A stretch of 64,000 nt of DNA from a virus. How positions within the stretch are numbered: the first letter of the stretch is position 1; every line of letters starts with the position of its first letter. This document shows, in pieces, positions 40,697 to 47,443 of this stretch. The DNA lies in the IMG/VR virus record IMGVR_UViG_3300042890_004841, positions 1-64,000 of that record. One strand, 5' to 3'. The translations under genes and the position numbers were made by a program. The notes beneath the pieces are model-generated. The model was not told the origin of the DNA, searched no databases, and saw only the letters and a program-made list of their open reading frames with translations.

Positions 40697-40713
40697 GCAA
40701 AGTGTTTGCATGA
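40693..40713 (+). CDS. Six-codon leader ORF between array genes 13 and 14
   Basis: The junction ATG (40693) opens MSKVFA and then stops at TGA (40711-40713), overlapping the ATGATG start of gene 14. It probably keeps ribosomes coupled across a junction that lost its original gene start. It may be a remnant. Confidence 0.45.
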   Translation: MSKVFA

Positions 40714-40919
40714 TGAGACCACAAGATTTTGAACATCGTATAGAAATTGAACCTATATTGACTAAAAGTCATGAAGATGCTATACATGAATGGTGTAGGC
40801 GACATTTAGGTAGATACGGTGAAACTTGGTATACCTATTACAGCCAACAAAGTCATAAAATCATAGTATGTTTTCAGCATAGCCAAGATGCTGTTTGGTT
40901 TACTTTGAGATGGGCATAA
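40710..40919 (+). CDS. LRW-array gene 14 (69 aa)
   Basis: MMRPQDFEHRIEIEPIL, helix HEDAIHEWCRRHLGRYG, strand IIVCFQHS, end QDAVWFTLRWA. Start at the ATGATGA overlap with a 6-codon leader. The ending DNA is the variant TTGAGATGGGCATAATG. Confidence 0.72.
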   Translation: MMRPQDFEHRIEIEPILTKSHEDAIHEWCRRHLGRYGETWYTYYSQQSHKIIVCFQHSQDAVWFTLRWA

Positions 40920-41116
40920 TGTATACTCTTAACTTAGCTGAATTACCCGCTACCAAGTCTGTAGAATTTTTAGTATGGGTTTTTACTAATCAAATTGGAA
41001 ATTATATGTCTCTGCTAGAATTAATAACCAAAGACATTAATTGGCATTATAAAACAAGTATTCCTTTTGAATGCTCTGAACAAGAAGCAATATTGGTAAT
41101 TTTGAGGTGGGCATGA
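40919..41116 (+). CDS. LRW-array gene 15 (65 aa)
   Basis: MYTLNLAELPATKSVEFLVW, strand SIPFECSEQ, end EAILVILRWA. The last bases TTGAGGTGGGCATGA (41102-41116) keep the overlap function while coding Ala instead of Ser. Confidence 0.7.
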   Translation: MYTLNLAELPATKSVEFLVWVFTNQIGNYMSLLELITKDINWHYKTSIPFECSEQEAILVILRWA

Positions 41117-41364
41117 AGCCAAGTGAATTACTGACCATAGCAGAAAAATATTGGCTTACAGACTATGATCATAAAAAGCCTCTATCACCAAATACTCCCT
41201 TTGTCACCGGTGTGGCCCGTACTGATGCTATATTACATGACATGCTGATTAAACATGGTGTAGAACTGATATTGAAACAGAGTGGACATAGAAATTGGCA
41301 ATTGGCTGATTACCGTGTAGTTGATGACAAAAAGTTTATGTGGTTCCTAATGAGGTGGTCATAA
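41113..41364 (+). CDS. LRW-array gene 16 (83 aa)
   Basis: MKPSELLTIAEKYWLTDYD, helix ILHDMLIKHGVELI, strand and end KKFMWFLMRWS. Methionine replaces Leu before RW; the DNA reads ATGAGGTGGTCATAATG, still holding GAGGTGG. Confidence 0.7.
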   Translation: MKPSELLTIAEKYWLTDYDHKKPLSPNTPFVTGVARTDAILHDMLIKHGVELILKQSGHRNWQLADYRVVDDKKFMWFLMRWS

Positions 41365-41621
41365 TGACATATATAGATAATCCTAACATTTGGTATAATC
41401 TACAAATACATTTTAAAAATAATATCATGCCCGTCTTGGAGAATGATGATCAAGTTTGGGCGACAGCATTTAGGCGTTGGCTAAAAGAACAAGGTGCTGA
41501 CATTGCGCAAGCACAGAACATACGCTACTTGCGTAATAGTTTACAAATAGCACCTCAATTTGATCAATTGGTATTTGAAAATGATAGAGATGCTACGATG
41601 TTTTTATTGAGGTGGTCGTGA
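41364..41621 (+). CDS. LRW-array gene 17 (85 aa)
   Basis: MTYIDNPNIWYNLQIHFKNN, helix WATAFRRWLKEQGADI, strand QLVFENDR, end DATMFLLRWS. A close paralogue of the gene at 43987 over its whole length. Junction is TTGAGGTGGTCGTGATGG, an unusual variant where TGATG is the overlap. Confidence 0.73.
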   Translation: MTYIDNPNIWYNLQIHFKNNIMPVLENDDQVWATAFRRWLKEQGADIAQAQNIRYLRNSLQIAPQFDQLVFENDRDATMFLLRWS

Positions 41622-41830
41622 TGGCTCTACATACAGTTGTTTATCATAGACTTGAACCTGGTATGTTGGCAGGACATATTCGCAGTCTATTAGACTATAA
41701 TGTAGATCGTTGGTTGGAAGAAAATTGTCAGGGACGCTATTATCACAATCCTGGTTGGACAGATACAAAGTATATTCAATTCGAAGATAGCAGAGATGCC
41801 ATGTGGTTTGCCTTGAGGTATGGACGATGA
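41621..41830 (+). CDS. LRW-array gene 18 (69 aa)
   Basis: MALHTVVYHRLEPGMLAGH, helix NVDRWLEENCQGRY, strand YIQFEDSR, end DAMWFALRYGR. The C-terminus has RYGR rather than RWS, and the junction DNA is TTGAGGTATGGACGATGA. Confidence 0.72.
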   Translation: MALHTVVYHRLEPGMLAGHIRSLLDYNVDRWLEENCQGRYYHNPGWTDTKYIQFEDSRDAMWFALRYGR

Positions 41831-42057
41831 ATAGATTGGTTTGTTTACCTGCTGATTGGGGGCCTGTGCAAAAAGCTGCTGTTTGGTTAAGGGAACATTT
41901 GGACATACCTGATTATGAAACAATAGAAAGTCAATTTGAAGAATATTTTAATTGTAAGGTTATAAGGGATCCACCACATGATGTAGTCTATGGTAAAATA
42001 TATGCTGTATTTGAGTGTGAGCAAGATGCTAATTGGTTTATATTGAGGTGGTCATGA
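41827..42057 (+). CDS. LRW-array gene 19 (76 aa)
   Basis: MNRLVCLPADWGPVQKAAVW, helix AAVWLREHLDIPD, strand IYAVFECEQ, end DANWFILRWS. Perfect junction at its end (42043-42057). Confidence 0.72.
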   Translation: MNRLVCLPADWGPVQKAAVWLREHLDIPDYETIESQFEEYFNCKVIRDPPHDVVYGKIYAVFECEQDANWFILRWS

Positions 42058-42398
42058 AAATACAGCGAATACAGAAATTTGAAGATGGTCAAAAGATATA
42101 TGTGTTAGGCTCGGTTACTACACTTTCATTTCGTCAATATATGGATCAATACTCAGATTCAACTGTATGGAGTAGAGAACATCAGGCACATCATGCTATT
42201 AAACGACTCATAAAACTAGAATACAGTGAATTATATCAATGGTTATGCAGTCAAGATTGTCAAACAACCAATTGGATTGATGATAGAATATTTTCACTAC
42301 CATATCAATTCAGTGCTCAAATCAATTTATTTGATTGGGGTATAGGGTTCAGGTCAAATGATCCCAAAGAAACTTTGTTTATATTGAAGTGGCAATGA
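42054..42398 (+). CDS. LRW-array gene 20, longer form (114 aa)
   Basis: Extra N-terminal part (MKIQRIQKFEDGQKIYVLGS, TVWSREHQAHHAIKRLIK), then helix YSELYQWLCSQD, strands, and the end DPKETLFILKWQ. Lys replaces Arg; the DNA TTGAAGTGGCAATGA has a weaker site for the next gene. Confidence 0.7.
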   Translation: MKIQRIQKFEDGQKIYVLGSVTTLSFRQYMDQYSDSTVWSREHQAHHAIKRLIKLEYSELYQWLCSQDCQTTNWIDDRIFSLPYQFSAQINLFDWGIGFRSNDPKETLFILKWQ

Positions 42399-42634
42399 AT
42401 TATAATAGTAAATTTGATCAATATCATATGAAAATTACTGATAATTATATTACGGTAAATCGTAATAAACTCGATATTGTTGAAGCTATAAAGTGGGTTA
42501 AAAAGAATTGCCCACACTATATAACAAATCAATATCACGGTAATTATCATGGCAATGATCTTATTGATTTCTTTTTTTTAGACAAGCCAAAAGCTAAAGA
42601 AGAGATGACAATGTTTATTTTAAAATGGGCATAA
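42395..42634 (+). CDS. LRW-array gene 21 (79 aa)
   Basis: MNYNSKFDQYHMKITDNY, helix IVEAIKWVKKNCP, strand LIDFFFLDK, end EEMTMFILKWA. Start in the ATGA overlap; ends with AAATGGGCATAATG. Confidence 0.7.
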   Translation: MNYNSKFDQYHMKITDNYITVNRNKLDIVEAIKWVKKNCPHYITNQYHGNYHGNDLIDFFFLDKPKAKEEMTMFILKWA

Positions 42635-42882
42635 TGATTAATTTTGATAGTCCATTTAAAAAAGAATGGGAAGAACAATTAAAATGGTTGGATGAAACTA
42701 TACAAAGAAATTATACCAATGATGGTAGACCATTCAATAAAAGTACAGTGGCTCAATTTTTAGAATGGCGCAGTATGGATAAAGAAACATGGAAGTTTAG
42801 AATACAAGGATTGCCTCCTACACTTATAGTTACTTTTAAAGACCCTGAACATGAATTCTTATATAATTTAAGATGGAGATAA
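42634..42882 (+). CDS. LRW-array gene 22 (82 aa)
   Basis: MINFDSPFKKEWEEQLKWLD, helix STVAQFLEWRSMD, strand LIVTFKDPE, end HEFLYNLRWR. The coding DNA for RWR (AGATGGAGATAA) supplies GGAG for the TTG start that follows. Confidence 0.7.
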   Translation: MINFDSPFKKEWEEQLKWLDETIQRNYTNDGRPFNKSTVAQFLEWRSMDKETWKFRIQGLPPTLIVTFKDPEHEFLYNLRWR

Positions 42883-42883
42883 A

Positions 42884-43105
42884 TTGGCTATTGATGTAAT
42901 CATTGAAGGAAAAGAGTTATCACAATATATTGACATTGTGCGTGAACTACGTGCCTCAGGATTAAATCAAGGAGAACATTTTGATTTTAAATACATTCCA
43001 TCAGTATATGATTACGAAAAATATAGAATTACTCCAAAAAAAGTTATCTTTACATTTTATGATGAACAATACTCTACATTATTTCGTTTAAAATATGAAT
43101 CCTAA
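42884..43105 (+). CDS. LRW-array gene 23, TTG start (73 aa)
   Basis: TTG at 42884 with GGAG 5 nt upstream; no in-frame ATG is near. MAIDVIIEGKELSQYIDIV, then VIFTFYDEQ and the end YSTLFRLKYES. A diverged member with KY for RW. Overlaps the next gene by 11 bases. Confidence 0.62.
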   Translation: MAIDVIIEGKELSQYIDIVRELRASGLNQGEHFDFKYIPSVYDYEKYRITPKKVIFTFYDEQYSTLFRLKYES

Positions 43106-43280
43106 ATATCCGTATATTGCATCTATTTGTCCTCCTGATGGTGGTAAACGTGGTTGGTATGATGTAATATCGTGGTGCCATGAAAAGATAGGTGCCACAC
43201 ATTCTCAATATGTAGGTGAAGGTGTTTTTGCATTTGAAAATGAAAGTGATTATATGATGTTTATATTGAGGTGGACATAG
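43095..43280 (+). CDS. LRW-array gene 24 (61 aa)
   Basis: MNPKYPYIASICPPDGGKR, helix YDVISWCHEKIGA, strand GVFAFENES, end DYMMFILRWT. Almost the minimal full family unit. Ends TTGAGGTGGACATAG, with the stop before the next start. Confidence 0.74.
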   Translation: MNPKYPYIASICPPDGGKRGWYDVISWCHEKIGATHSQYVGEGVFAFENESDYMMFILRWT

Positions 43281-43281
43281 A

Positions 43282-43521
43282 TTGAATACTAAGGAATGTC
43301 AATGTTTTGAATGTCTCAAACCAAATTTTACCAAGTTTGTCAGCACCTTTATCGTATGTGACACCTGTGGTAACAAACGTTGCCCACACGCTACTGATCA
43401 TAGATTAGGATGCACCAACAGCAATGACCCAGGACAACTTGGCAGCAGATACGGTGTCTACCCACACCCATCTATAGAGTTATTAGATTTTTTGGATGCT
43501 GCCAATGAAGATAAAGAATAA
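43282..43521 (+). CDS. Cys-rich zinc-binding phage protein within the array (79 aa)
   Basis: TTG start with GAGGTGG of the previous gene 8 nt upstream. Contains CQCFEC, CDTCGNKRCPHATDH and CTNSNDPGQLGS. The NKRCPxAxxHxxxCTxSNxPGQxGS pattern is common in phage proteins. Probably binds zinc. It is not an LRW member but uses the same junction signal, so foreign genes can sit in the array. Confidence 0.72.
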   Translation: MNTKECQCFECLKPNFTKFVSTFIVCDTCGNKRCPHATDHRLGCTNSNDPGQLGSRYGVYPHPSIELLDFLDAANEDKE

Positions 43522-43738
43522 TCATTTACCACGTAATGGAGAATATGAAATATTTACTACCCAAGGACGCACTTATTGTTTTGATGATCCATCGTTAGAA
43601 GTCATGCAAGCACCTAATGAAATGTTTGAATGGTTAAGAAATATGCCAAGAGAACTATGTAGACCACTAGATCATACTAATGTTGCATTTTATCTAACTC
43701 CTGAAATGTATACCTTGTGGAAAATTACTTGGTTATGA
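43505..43738 (+). CDS. LRW-array gene 25 (77 aa)
   Basis: MKIKNNHLPRNGEYEIFTTQ; ATG 43496 is an alternative start. Helix NEMFEWLRNMPREL, strand VAFYLTPE, end MYTLWKITWL. Diverged ending. Overlaps the zinc protein by 17 bases. Confidence 0.62.
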   Translation: MKIKNNHLPRNGEYEIFTTQGRTYCFDDPSLEVMQAPNEMFEWLRNMPRELCRPLDHTNVAFYLTPEMYTLWKITWL

Positions 43739-43742
43739 TATA

Positions 43743-43952
43743 ATGATGAGAAGACTTAAAAAAGAAATTTGGCCTTATAAAATTACAGTGAATTATCCTG
43801 CTGATTCTCAAATTATTGATATTGAATTATGGTTAATTGAAAAGTTTGGTGAAAGAAGAAATAAGTGGAATGTAGTTTATGGTTTTTATAAGTCTGATTT
43901 TTACTTTAAAGAAGAATCTATGCTAACATTTTTTGCAATGCGATGGAACTAA
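43743..43952 (+). CDS. LRW-array gene 26 (69 aa)
   Basis: MMRRLKKEIWPYKITVNYP, helix IDIELWLIEKFGERR, strand DFYFKEES, end MLTFFAMRWN. Its ending codons include the ATG of the minigene that follows (overlap of 10 bases). Confidence 0.68.
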   Translation: MMRRLKKEIWPYKITVNYPADSQIIDIELWLIEKFGERRNKWNVVYGFYKSDFYFKEESMLTFFAMRWN

Positions 43953-43990
43953 CATATAGTCAAATAGTATCTTATTTGAGGTGGTCATGA
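43943..43990 (+). CDS. 15-codon minigene ending in LRWS
   Basis: MELTYSQIVSYLRWS, then TGA. The ATG lies inside gene 26 and the last 15 bases are the full junction TTGAGGTGGTCATGA. It seems to be a collapsed family member retaining only the start and the junction, so that ribosomes can reach gene 27. Confidence 0.55.
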   Translation: MELTYSQIVSYLRWS

Positions 43991-44244
43991 AATATATACA
44001 GGATTCTGACCTGTGGTATACACTACAGGTATATTTTAAAAATAATATCATGCCCAACTTGGTGAATGATGATAAAGTTTGGGCACATGAATTTAGACGA
44101 TGGCTTAAAGAACAAGGTGCTGAAATTGAGCATTTAATGAACCAACGATTAGTGCGTAATAGTTTAGGTATAGCACCCCACTATGATAAATTGGTCTTTG
44201 AGGATGAACAAAGGTTAGCTTGGTTTGTGTTGAGGTGGTCATAA
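43987..44244 (+). CDS. LRW-array gene 27 (85 aa)
   Basis: MKYIQDSDLWYTLQVYFKNN, helix WAHEFRRWLKEQGAEI, strand KLVFEDEQ, end RLAWFVLRWS. Close paralogue of gene 17 with the same length. Ends TTGAGGTGGTCATAA without an ATG at the expected spot. Confidence 0.73.
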   Translation: MKYIQDSDLWYTLQVYFKNNIMPNLVNDDKVWAHEFRRWLKEQGAEIEHLMNQRLVRNSLGIAPHYDKLVFEDEQRLAWFVLRWS

Positions 44245-44290
44245 AATTAAAAAATTAATTAAAATTAACGGTAAACACTATAATGACTAC

Positions 44291-44617
44291 ATGCCATGTG
44301 GCTTAAACATTATAGAAAAACTTTGGTGGTGGTTGGTTCCAGGTGTTCTTGTCAAAGTAAAATGGCCCAAGGGTATGATCACAGTAGATCATAATGACCC
44401 ACGTTGGTTTGATTGTGGTGGTGCAGTATGGGTAACCTACGAAAGCACTGATCCTAATGATCATTATCGCCCATGGATGGAAGCAAATATTGGTAAACAA
44501 AAGTGGGATTGGGATTGGGGATTTGTAGGCAATGATGTTTCAGATAACTGTTTAACCATTAAAGTTAGACAAAATAAGGCAGAGTATGCTACAATGATGA
44601 TTATGATGTGGGGATAG
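44291..44617 (+). CDS. LRW-array gene 28 (108 aa or longer)
   Basis: ATG 44291 gives MPCGLNIIEKLWWWLVPG. The same frame is open upstream to about 44234 and reads KKLIKINGKHYNDY, which looks like real protein; an ATT at 44246 lies 7 nt after the GAGGTGG of the upstream junction and could be a rare start. Contains DPNDHYRPWMEANIGKQKWD; ends EYATMMIMMWG, a worn family ending. Confidence 0.6.
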   Translation: MPCGLNIIEKLWWWLVPGVLVKVKWPKGMITVDHNDPRWFDCGGAVWVTYESTDPNDHYRPWMEANIGKQKWDWDWGFVGNDVSDNCLTIKVRQNKAEYATMMIMMWG

Positions 44618-44618
44618 T

Positions 44619-44993
44619 ATGCGAATAAAACCTTTTCAATCACGATATGCAGTAACTTGGGATGAATATCCTACAGGTATTTCCAACCCTAATGGTAAAG
44701 TGAAGATGGTAAATTGGTGTATCAAAAACTTAAAATTAGATTATATTACTTTGGGGTTTTACGCATATGACCCAAATGGGTTTTACGAACATAATCCACC
44801 AAATGCTGTAAATTCTTGGATGTTAATTAATTTATCAAATGATATTTTGATAACAACAGAAGACGATGTTCATTTAAAATTATTAGACCATGGATCACTA
44901 AAAGCAATCATACTTGATGATTACAGCAAAGCATGCGAATTAGCAGATTATGTTGATCAAATTCATACATTTAATATAATTAAAAGATACTGA
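44619..44993 (+). CDS. Array-associated protein, diverged (124 aa)
   Basis: MRIKPFQSRYAVTWDEYP, helix KVKMVNWCIKNLKL that fits the family, strands with WMLINLSND and then DDVHLKLLDHG where the family ending would be, followed by a further ~30 residues. Perhaps a member with a C-terminal extension, so the LRW end was lost. Confidence 0.6.
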   Translation: MRIKPFQSRYAVTWDEYPTGISNPNGKVKMVNWCIKNLKLDYITLGFYAYDPNGFYEHNPPNAVNSWMLINLSNDILITTEDDVHLKLLDHGSLKAIILDDYSKACELADYVDQIHTFNIIKRY

Positions 44994-44994
44994 C

Positions 44995-45186
44995 ATGAGA
45001 ACCGCACTTTTTCAGCGTGAATTCACCGTAAAGGAGGTAGGTCCTATTAGTGATTTTTTAAAACAATGTAGGAAAATGATGGGACAACCTTCACCTCAAA
45101 CATGGGTGTTTCATGGAAATTATCATAAAATTGTTTTATATATTTATGACGATAAGTATGCCACATGGTTTAGTTTAAGGTATTGA
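44995..45186 (+). CDS. LRW-array gene 29 (63 aa)
   Basis: MRTALFQREFTVKEVG, helix ISDFLKQCRKMMGQ, strand IVLYIYDDK, end YATWFSLRY. Last clear family member. Short N-terminus and the full layout. 1 base after the upstream stop. Confidence 0.68.
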   Translation: MRTALFQREFTVKEVGPISDFLKQCRKMMGQPSPQTWVFHGNYHKIVLYIYDDKYATWFSLRY

Positions 45187-45187
45187 T

Positions 45188-45466
45188 ATGGAAACTATAA
45201 TTTTTAAGCGTGAAAGTGATAAGTTTGATGATATTATTAAAGATACTAATATCAAACCATTTTTGCTTACTGTCTTAACATGGAAAGAACATTGTTTTAT
45301 TCAACTTAAACCTTTAAAAGGCGTTGAAAAAATTATTAGTTATATTGGTTTAAAGTATGGTGATAGTGTATTAAAGCAACCATTGACTAAGGATTACACA
45401 CCGATAGATGGAGTGGATTACCGTTCGGGGGTTCCTGAACATCTAAAAGGCCAACGGCGAAGGTAG
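45188..45466 (+). CDS. Hypothetical protein (92 aa)
   Basis: METIIFKRESDKFDDIIKDT, middle strands, and a basic end PEHLKGQRRR. The opening resembles the strand-helix start of the array genes, but the LRW ending is absent. End of the array operon. Confidence 0.58.
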   Translation: METIIFKRESDKFDDIIKDTNIKPFLLTVLTWKEHCFIQLKPLKGVEKIISYIGLKYGDSVLKQPLTKDYTPIDGVDYRSGVPEHLKGQRRR

Positions 45467-45567
45467 GACCGTACCAAGCCATTAAAAGACAAAATATAGA
45501 ATAGTCAATATAAAAATTGGCAACGGAATCAAATATTTTGTTCATTGTTTATTTATGTAAATATTAT

Positions 45568-46113
45568 ATGAAACACTTATATGTATATATTAAAGATTTT
45601 TTAACGATAAATCAATGTCAAGATATTATTGAAACTTATCATAAAAATGACAAGAATTTATTTTTAGATTCTCCTACTTTTTGGAAACATTGTTCAACTA
45701 AGATATTATCACCACAGCATTTAGGCAGTTATGCTAGTATGATTGAAGATAAGGTTGCTTGTGTTAATCAAGATGTTTTTGGTTTTGATTTGTTTGCTAA
45801 ACAGTATAACTTATTTCATTTAAACACGTATGAGGGTAAAGATAACCATAACTATGACTTGCATATAGATGCGGTAACAGGATCACCAAAAGATATGAAG
45901 TTAACAGTTATAATTAACTTAACTCAAGGCGATTATACAGGTGGAGAATTTACATTTCCTCCATTAGGTTATGAAGGTAGTATACAAGAATTTGATAGAA
46001 GTACAGGATGTATGTTAGTATTTCCATCTTTTATCGCACATAAAGTAAATAGTGTGACAAGCGGTAAAAGAACTACGCTTGTTACATGGTTTGAAGGACC
46101 AAATTGGAAATAA
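45568..46113 (+). CDS. 2OG-Fe(II) oxygenase, prolyl-hydroxylase-like
   Basis: 181 residues from MKHLYVYIKDFLTINQCQDI. Fe(II) ligands H99-x-D101 (YDLHIDA) and H158 (IAHKVN); R168 (SGKRTT) for 2-oxoglutarate. The order GGEFTFPP ... FPSFIAHKVNSVTSGKR is typical of the P4H/PKHD-type group. It may hydroxylate a protein or small molecule; nothing shows which. Preceded by about 100 bases without a clear gene or strong promoter. Confidence 0.82.
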   Translation: MKHLYVYIKDFLTINQCQDIIETYHKNDKNLFLDSPTFWKHCSTKILSPQHLGSYASMIEDKVACVNQDVFGFDLFAKQYNLFHLNTYEGKDNHNYDLHIDAVTGSPKDMKLTVIINLTQGDYTGGEFTFPPLGYEGSIQEFDRSTGCMLVFPSFIAHKVNSVTSGKRTTLVTWFEGPNWK

Positions 46114-46131
46114 TTTTTAAAAGGAGAAAAT

Positions 46132-46818
46132 ATGTTTTCACAATCAATTACATACCCAACAGCTAGTGAAATTAATTCAGCAATGGCAGGTGTGTATAAA
46201 AATATGTCACTTGCTGTATTAGTTAGTATGCTTGTTTCATATTATGTAGGTACTACCCCTGCATTGCTTCAGTTCTTTTTTACAGGTTTTGTCAAGTGGA
46301 TTGTTATTTTTGCACCATTAGTTGCAGTGTTTGCTGTGACCTATGGATTATCACAAGTACAATCTAAAGAAGTTGCATTATTGATGCTATTAGGTTTTGC
46401 TGCACTAATGGGTTTAAGTTTTGCTACAATCTTTGCAGTATACCAAATGGGTAGTATCTTTACTGCATTTATGGGTGCAGCAGTTTTATTTGGAACGATG
46501 AGTTTTTATGGTTACTTTACTAAAAAGAATCTTGATAGTATTGGTAAGTTTCTGTTTGTTGGGCTTATTGCTATTGTTATCGCCTCTATTATTAATATCT
46601 TTATTGGTAGCAGTGTTGCTGCTATGGTTATTAGTGCACTTGCTATTATTATTTTTCTTGGTTTAACTGCGTATGACACACAGAAAATTCGTGAAATGAT
46701 TATGGAAGAAGGTGCAACTGCTAGAGTAGAATCATTAGGTGCGTTAACACTTTACCTTGATTTTATCAATATTTTCTTGAACTTATTACAGTTGTTTGGT
46801 TTGAAGAAAGACGATTAA
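46132..46818 (+). CDS. Bax inhibitor-1 (BI-1/YccA) family membrane protein
   Basis: 228 residues with six to seven hydrophobic helices. The BI-1 pattern ending AYDTQKIREM (about 182-191) and GALTLYLDFINIFLNLLQL (about 204-222) is clear. Bacterial members (YccA, YetJ) are pH-gated Ca2+ leak channels or FtsH protease inhibitors. As YccA inhibits FtsH, a phage copy could protect phage proteins or the membrane state. AAAAGGAG 6 nt upstream. Its 3' end overlaps a convergent gene by 53 bases. Confidence 0.87.
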   Translation: MFSQSITYPTASEINSAMAGVYKNMSLAVLVSMLVSYYVGTTPALLQFFFTGFVKWIVIFAPLVAVFAVTYGLSQVQSKEVALLMLLGFAALMGLSFATIFAVYQMGSIFTAFMGAAVLFGTMSFYGYFTKKNLDSIGKFLFVGLIAIVIASIINIFIGSSVAAMVISALAIIIFLGLTAYDTQKIREMIMEEGATARVESLGALTLYLDFINIFLNLLQLFGLKKDD

Positions 46819-47443
46819 CAAAGTCTAATAGCAGCATATGGTGCCTACCATGGTGCCAATGCTGCTTTATATATTTGTACTTATTGTACCAAAACTTCTC
46901 ACTTTCAGGGTGGCATCCAATAATACCTATGTTGTTTTGTATAATTGCCATAGGATCATTATTAGAATATCGTGCGATTACTTTAAACTTACGTTCATTA
47001 CCAATCAATGAACACCCATCATAAAAAAACATTTCTTCTTCATCATGCAACCATTGCACATTAGCAACTGTAGCATATGATCGTTTAATATCAGTGTCAG
47101 GTCGCTTAATATATTGCACAGCCTCTACACTTTTAAGTATGTTAAAGTAATAATGTGATGCCCAATATGCACCCATACAAATACCCAAGTAGTAACCACC
47201 ATTGGTTACAAAGTTTTGTATGGATTGTATAGTTTCTTGTGAGAAGAATTTGTAGAATTTGTCACTGCTACCAATGCCACCTGGGAAAGCTAGGATATCA
47301 GCTTTAGATAATACTTTGTTTATATTGTCTTGTTCAGACCAAATAGTTATTTTGTAGGATTGCTGCAAGGCATTGATCATACCATTGCAGCACCATATTG
47401 AGCATTCAGGATCGTGTTGAAATAATGCTATACTTTTTTTCAC
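46766..47443 (-). CDS. Class I glutamine-amidotransferase-like protein (BPL_N family)
   Basis: 225 residues. The nucleophile elbow is GICMGAYW with C89; PGGIGSS (54-60) forms the oxyanion part, and GCHPESEKFW follows the triad histidine position. This fits the BPL_N family (like the N-terminus of eukaryotic biotin protein ligase), which has no firm role. It is the last gene of the minus-strand phosphate-related block, overlapping the gene before it by 4 bases. Confidence 0.75.
   Translation of the reverse strand: MKKSIALFQHDPECSIWCCNGMINALQQSYKITIWSEQDNINKVLSKADILAFPGGIGSSDKFYKFFSQETIQSIQNFVTNGGYYLGICMGAYWASHYYFNILKSVEAVQYIKRPDTDIKRSYATVANVQWLHDEEEMFFYDGCSLIGNERKFKVIARYSNNDPMAIIQNNIGIIGCHPESEKFWYNKYKYIKQHWHHGRHHMLLLDFVNRLSSNQTTVISSRKY
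46830..46866 (+). other. Hairpin just after the BI-1 gene
   Basis: AGCAGCAT (46830-46837) pairs with ATGCTGCT (46859-46866), with an inner ATGGT/ACCAT stem. It lies inside the end of the convergent gene. It may end transcription of the BI-1 mRNA, though only TTATATATTTG follows. Confidence 0.35.

Noticed and set aside
37162-45186. CRISPR array or integron as explanation of the repeated junctions
   Set aside because: Repeats are 15-base coding ends of variable-length genes; no regular spacers, no attC-like structures and no integrase or Cas genes in the window.
45467-45567. Regulatory RNA between the array and the oxygenase gene
   Set aside because: About 100 AT-rich bases without a clear stem, promoter or conserved element; nothing could be supported.
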